From NCBI GenBank assembly GCA_020346245.1, contig CP070778.1, positions 199,429 to 233,602 on the forward strand: a stretch of 34,174 nucleotides of DNA, in the 5' to 3' direction. The notes below the pieces were generated by a model that was given only the letters and a program-made list of their open reading frames with translations, made no database searches and had not been told where the DNA came from. The position numbers and the translations under genes were made by a program. Source of the DNA: Flavobacteriaceae bacterium (GTDB taxonomy: Bacteria > Bacteroidota > Bacteroidia > Flavobacteriales > Flavobacteriaceae). Each line of letters starts with the position of its first letter. Positions within the stretch are counted from its first letter, which is position 1. This document shows positions 30,441 to 34,174 of this stretch, piece by piece.

Positions 30441-31508
30441 TTAGTGTTTTGAAAATGCATGGCCTGTATCTACGGCGGTTCGTACTTTTTTCCAGTCTAC
30501 CTCTCCCAATAAAGCACATTCAGCCCCTAAAATAAAACGATCCGGAGCTTCTTGCAGGACTTCATTTACCTGTGCCTGTATTTCCTGATCATTGCCGGTA
30601 AGGATGGGCCCCCTTTTCTCAAGTCCTCCCATTATTGGACGCTCGCCAAACATCGCATACAATTCTTTTAATGGAACTTTTTTACCTGCTACAATATCAC
30701 TTAAATTCACTATATGGCCTGGATAGTCTATAAATGGACTTAAATCGTCATAAGGACCATCATAATCACAGATGTGCAGAACATTGCAGATGCAGCCTTC
30801 ATTAATTACATTCTGGACTACCATATCTGTCGGTTTTATATAATCCAGAAAGATATTCGGGTCCTGGAATCTGAATGCCTCATTGCCCTGAGTTGGAGCT
30901 AAAAATCCATCAACGCCTAGTTTTTTGCATTCTTTTAAAAAGATCATAACGCTATCTGTAATAATTTCAAGACCCCTTTTTACACTCTCAGGATCCTGCT
31001 TCAAATGCTCTGTTACCAATTGACCGGTAACGCTATGACCTGCACACATAAATGGTGAATAAAAAGTAGCGATAACAGGGGCTAATTTTTTACCCTGTTT
31101 TACTAATTCCTTTACCACGTAGAGTTGTTTGTCATAAAAATCCTTTTTATAAAAAGGCATTTTGGCCCAGTCTTCGGGTTTCTTTATAGTATCGATGGCC
31201 GGAAAAAGAGCTTCATACTGGATTTTTATAAAATCCATGTCAATTGCTTTAAAATACTCCAGATGTCTCATAACTGCAGCATCTCCCCATTGGTAGCCTT
31301 CACCAAAATGAACAAAAAATCCACTTGGGAAATATTCCTGTTTTCCGGTTGAAGTCAATAAATTTAAAACAGCTTCCCTCTTGTTGAAAGCCGGAGTTGT
31401 ATTACAGGAACTAAGACTAAAAGCACCCATTCCTGTGGCGTAGGTACCAGCAGAGATTAATCCCAGGGATTTGACAAAGTCTCTTCTTTTAATAGTTTTT
31501 AAGTCCAT
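30441..31508 (-). CDS. Tat-exported UROD/MtaA-superfamily lipoprotein
   Basis: This 355-residue protein has a TIM-barrel domain of the uroporphyrinogen decarboxylase superfamily behind a Tat signal (Arg8-Arg9 in KRRDFVKSLGL) with a lipobox-like SLSSC (Cys35). It lacks the UROD substrate motif with MRQAGR near the N-terminus. It does have the zinc-site pattern of MtaA/MtbA-type methyltransferases: His245-x-Cys247 (LHICDYDGP) and Cys331 (LGAECALLG). It is therefore more likely a methyltransferase-like or related enzyme than a haem pathway decarboxylase. Cytoplasmic members need corrinoid partners, and none is adjacent, so the role outside the cytoplasm is open. A weak -7 (TATCTTTC) lies near 31554. 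Confidence 0.8.
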   Translation of the reverse strand: MDLKTIKRRDFVKSLGLISAGTYATGMGAFSLSSCNTTPAFNKREAVLNLLTSTGKQEYFPSGFFVHFGEGYQWGDAAVMRHLEYFKAIDMDFIKIQYEALFPAIDTIKKPEDWAKMPFYKKDFYDKQLYVVKELVKQGKKLAPVIATFYSPFMCAGHSVTGQLVTEHLKQDPESVKRGLEIITDSVMIFLKECKKLGVDGFLAPTQGNEAFRFQDPNIFLDYIKPTDMVVQNVINEGCICNVLHICDYDGPYDDLSPFIDYPGHIVNLSDIVAGKKVPLKELYAMFGERPIMGGLEKRGPILTGNDQEIQAQVNEVLQEAPDRFILGAECALLGEVDWKKVRTAVDTGHAFSKH

Positions 31509-31641
31509 CAGTCATAGTATTTAAAATTGAAACAGCAATTTATAAGACTCATGGAAAGATAGTCCAAAAAGATTAAATCCTAAATAAGCCCATATAATAT
31601 TATGAACCAATTTAGGATTTTGTATTCAGTATTTAAAGTAT

Positions 31642-31662
31642 AATGCTGCTGAAATCAGCATT
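31642..31662 (-). terminator. Hairpin after the PQQ-like gene
   Basis: AATGCTG (31642-31648) and CAGCATT (31656-31662) form a 7-bp stem with a 7-base loop, 10 bases beyond the stop codon of the propeller gene. The U-tail is broken by A residues, so it is a weak terminator. Confidence 0.4.
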
Positions 31663-31672
31663 TACGATTTCA

Positions 31673-33616
31673 CTATAAAATAAAGCGTTTAACCATTTTG
31701 GAATCATGCTTTAAAAAAACCTCTCCCTCAACAAGGTCAATGGCATAATTTGGTTTCCTGTTTTTCCCAAGTGGTATACTACTCTCACTTTCACCGGTAT
31801 CTTTATTAATTTTTAAAAGTTCAATACCATTTTCACCTTTAGTAAGTACCATGCAATAGTCTCTGGCTTCTTTGGTGGCCTTAAATCTTTTATTGGCTGC
31901 GTTAAAAGCCAATCCTGCTGCGCTGCCAGCAGATTTACCCATTTCATTATAGGCAGCACCCAATTCTGCAAATGCCTGTCCTTCAACAGTATCAAGACCA
32001 TGTTGGGCCCCTGCTTCCTGCAATACCCCTGAAGTCATAGTACTTACTGCGGATACATAACCGGCATATACGGTTCCTGCAAATAGCAAAGCCCTTTTCC
32101 ATCCTTCTTCTCTTGGTGAGGCATAATATTTTTGAAATAAAAGTGTACCGTCATAATCATACATCGCAAAATTCTGATCAGAACTTAACAGGATACCCTT
32201 TTTTCTTATCTCTAAAGTATTTGGCGATTCATTTTCATTAAATTTAACAGGCTCTGTGGCTGCCATATCAATTGTTCCACTATCAAGATTAACACTTACT
32301 ACGGCTCCCGATTTATAATCGTAGGTGTATAAATGATTCCCATTTTGGTTTACCAGTTTATAGTGGGTTTTCAGGTCTTTATCCCATAAAAGATCACCTG
32401 TTGTAGTATTTACAATATTCATCTCTTCAGCGGTGGCATATAATATTCCGTTATCTGTGGTAAGGGTATATCCTACATGTCCTTTGACTTTAATAGTTTT
32501 ATCAAAGGTGAAGCGACCGTTTTTGGTATCCAGATAGTTTAAAAAGTGTTTATCATTTCTTGAAGTGATTACCAGCATTCCTTCTTCAGTAGGCGTGAAA
32601 TCATAAATTCCTCCCTTTATGGTTATACCTCTGCCTTTCTTGCCCCATAAACCACTGCCATCCTCCATAGAAAATAGATTCACCCGGGAATTTGAGGCCC
32701 CCTGCGGCAGAACCAATAAATTATTATTTATCCAGGTTATAAGTCCAAGTTGCCCTTTTACTTCTATCGGATTTTCCCAAATCATTTCACCGTTTGAAAT
32801 ATCATATGCGCTATAGGTAGAAGTGAAGGTTACAATAGTATTACCATTGTTAGAGGACATTGACTGATTTTCAGTTCTTTGTTCAGAGCCAATTATGAAA
32901 TACTCTCTGGAAGGATGCATATTAAAATCGAGCTTAATTTCCATTCCTTCAGAGGCTGCCTCTGCAACATTCTTCAAAAGATTGCCAAAAGCACCCATTT
33001 TGCTTATTTGTTTCGCCTCGCTTGAATTATCAACACTCCAGATTACGTCTCCGGTTTTTGATTTTATTTTTACATTTTTAAGCAATGTTATTCCCAATAA
33101 TTCTTCATCATTCAGCTCAACAAGATTTATTAATTTACCAAAACTGCCTTCTTTACTCCAGAGCACGTTGCCTGTAGAAATGTCTATTGAGAGTGCTATA
33201 TCTTCTCCTGATACCGATTTCCCGGCTACAACTATGGCATTCGATTGATAAAGGACAAAGTGCTGCTTCACATTTTTAATTCCGTGCTCAAAAGAGTTGA
33301 ATACTTTGCTGCCATCAAAAAGGTTGACTATAAAAAACCCTTTTTCGGTTTCAATTTTTGCAAAAGGCGAATTCTCCAGCTCCGTGAAAGAATCTTCACT
33401 CAAACGAGCAAAGGTTAAATCACTCCAGATTACTTCGCCACTGTTAGTATCAATGCCATATAAACCTGAATTCGTATGTACAATGTAATTTCCTAAAGCA
33501 CTGACGGTCTGCCAGTTTATCTCATTCTCAAAGGAAGAGGTCCATGTTTCTTCTGATTGAGCAAATATGGAAAGGCTCGTGAAAACGAATGCGGATAGGA
33601 TAGCTTTTTTAAACAT
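31673..33616 (-). CDS. Secreted PQQ-like beta-propeller protein
   Basis: This 647-residue protein has a signal peptide (SAFVFTSLSIFAQ) and many PQQ-like repeats with the 'G-x-x-x-W' pattern: 'NSGEVIWSDL', 'STGNVLWSKE', 'KTGDVIWSVD', 'SNGEMIWENP', 'EDGSGLWGKK', 'TTGDLLWDKD'. Such propellers usually scaffold protein contacts rather than catalyse reactions. An unusual segment at about 515-590 breaks the propeller; it is rich in Ala, Gly and Ser ('AGTVYAGYVSAVSTMTSGVL...GKSAGSAAGLAF') and separates the last blade. No methanol-dehydrogenase catalytic residues are evident, so an enzymatic PQQ role is not supported. It lies 76 bases downstream of the edge-cut gene on the same strand. Confidence 0.82.
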   Translation of the reverse strand: MFKKAILSAFVFTSLSIFAQSEETWTSSFENEINWQTVSALGNYIVHTNSGLYGIDTNSGEVIWSDLTFARLSEDSFTELENSPFAKIETEKGFFIVNLFDGSKVFNSFEHGIKNVKQHFVLYQSNAIVVAGKSVSGEDIALSIDISTGNVLWSKEGSFGKLINLVELNDEELLGITLLKNVKIKSKTGDVIWSVDNSSEAKQISKMGAFGNLLKNVAEAASEGMEIKLDFNMHPSREYFIIGSEQRTENQSMSSNNGNTIVTFTSTYSAYDISNGEMIWENPIEVKGQLGLITWINNNLLVLPQGASNSRVNLFSMEDGSGLWGKKGRGITIKGGIYDFTPTEEGMLVITSRNDKHFLNYLDTKNGRFTFDKTIKVKGHVGYTLTTDNGILYATAEEMNIVNTTTGDLLWDKDLKTHYKLVNQNGNHLYTYDYKSGAVVSVNLDSGTIDMAATEPVKFNENESPNTLEIRKKGILLSSDQNFAMYDYDGTLLFQKYYASPREEGWKRALLFAGTVYAGYVSAVSTMTSGVLQEAGAQHGLDTVEGQAFAELGAAYNEMGKSAGSAAGLAFNAANKRFKATKEARDYCMVLTKGENGIELLKINKDTGESESSIPLGKNRKPNYAIDLVEGEVFLKHDSKMVKRFIL

Positions 33617-33692
33617 ATTATGGATATTAAAATTGATGATTTGGGTTTAGATCTTTTCTGTTTGGAATTCTTAAATTTCTAGTAATAAGGCC

Positions 33693-34174
33693 CTAAAGAC
33701 CTGTTAGGGAATGTTGGTTGTAGTCATCTACCATTTTTACAAAAGAGGCAGCAAACTTTTTATTTACCAATTTCCCTTCCTTTTGTCTTTCGGTGAATTG
33801 GTTTCTTAATCCGTAGTAGTTGTCGTCATAGTTATCCCGAATATCATGCTTGTCTCCTATGAAATTTAATAGGTTAATATGCATAATGTTTCTGGGGTTT
33901 TTTGATTCCTTTTGCACCAGCAATTGAAAATTGTCCTGGATATAATCTATCAGCTCCTGACCACCTCTTCTGACGTATTCTGCCAGTTCGTATGAAATTT
34001 TGCCTGTGGTCCTGCTGTACAATCTATAAAGGTCTATTTCTCCACTCGCAAGTTGTTCCAGACATAATTTTTTAGGCATCATTTTTATAGCCTTACCCGT
34101 TATATCGGCATAAGAAACTGTTTTAAATACCTGCCCGCTATCTAAATGAAAACCCTCTATCTCCTTGGGTTTTA
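33693..34174 (-). CDS. Unknown protein, 5' end cut by window edge
   Basis: An ATG exists at 34082 (129 codons), but the frame stays open through it to the right edge with no stop. I read about 30 further codons upstream, ending near residues 'KPKEIEGFHLDSGQVF' at the edge. The true protein is therefore longer and its start is outside the window. The visible part includes 'GEIDLYRLYSRTTG', a possible lead into a beta-rich sensor fold, and a helical C-terminus ('RQKEGKLVNKKFAASFVKMVDDYNQ'). I do not recognise the family. It is upstream of the PQQ-like gene with 76 bases between and may be co-transcribed with it. Confidence 0.7.
   Translation of the reverse strand, partial: KPKEIEGFHLDSGQVFKTVSYADITGKAIKMMPKKLCLEQLASGEIDLYRLYSRTTGKISYELAEYVRRGGQELIDYIQDNFQLLVQKESKNPRNIMHINLLNFIGDKHDIRDNYDDNYYGLRNQFTERQKEGKLVNKKFAASFVKMVDDYNQHSLTGL

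Noticed and set aside
1-34174. CRISPR arrays, tRNA, rRNA, integrases and transposases
   Set aside because: No regularly spaced repeats, cloverleaf-like sequences or mobile-element enzymes were seen. A tRNA or Rfam scan would be needed for a firm negative.

Overview
The window looks like a chromosome segment from a marine or soil member of the Bacteroidota, most likely Flavobacteriaceae. The DNA is AT-rich (roughly 60 to 65% A+T by eye). Shine-Dalgarno sequences are weak or absent. Several starts are preceded by the Bacteroidota -7 element TAnnTTTG, such as TATCTTTG upstream of the FKBP and MarR genes. Lipoproteins, PchR-type AraC regulators and DUF1772/NmrA cassettes also fit this group. I saw no rRNA, tRNA, CRISPR array, intact insertion sequence or phage gene.

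Left part (1-9644): a repeat-rich gene-free stretch (1-554), then a MoaF-like lipoprotein. Next is a GMC oxidoreductase with its Tat-signal small subunit, then a Kef-type antiporter and a SlyD-like FKBP. A membrane-anchored DJ-1/PfpI protein sits upstream of a membrane-spanning AraC regulator. After an empty region comes fabD.

Middle (10039-16485): a compact, very AT-rich operon MarR > Tat-exported thiol-dioxygenase-like cupin > lipoprotein > RidA, with a palindromic operator candidate in the MarR promoter. Tandem terminators separate it from a YahK-type zinc alcohol dehydrogenase. Then follow a small lipoprotein cytochrome c and an SLC12-type cation-chloride cotransporter homologue.

Right-middle (16554-25575): an SMP-30-like lipoprotein, an S41 peptidase with a TPR tail, and a cassette of AraC regulator > DUF1772 protein > NmrA-like protein > small membrane protein. 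In front of the DUF1772 gene lie two nearly identical 16-bp direct repeats with a 21-bp period, the geometry of an AraC operator. Next come an EamA exporter behind an elaborate nested inverted-repeat leader, a membrane-anchored M23 peptidase homologue and a secreted DUF6503-like protein.

Right part (25752-34174): the three-subunit proton-translocating transhydrogenase operon pntAA-pntAB-pntB, a divergent outer-membrane barrel protein, a Tat-lipoprotein member of the uroporphyrinogen decarboxylase/MtaA superfamily followed by a YghZ-type aldo-keto reductase, a secreted PQQ-like propeller protein, and a gene cut by the right edge.

The most promising less-described units are the MarR-cupin-lipoprotein-RidA operon, the AraC-DUF1772-NmrA cassette with its readable operator, and the exported UROD-family protein with an intact HxC...C zinc-site pattern.
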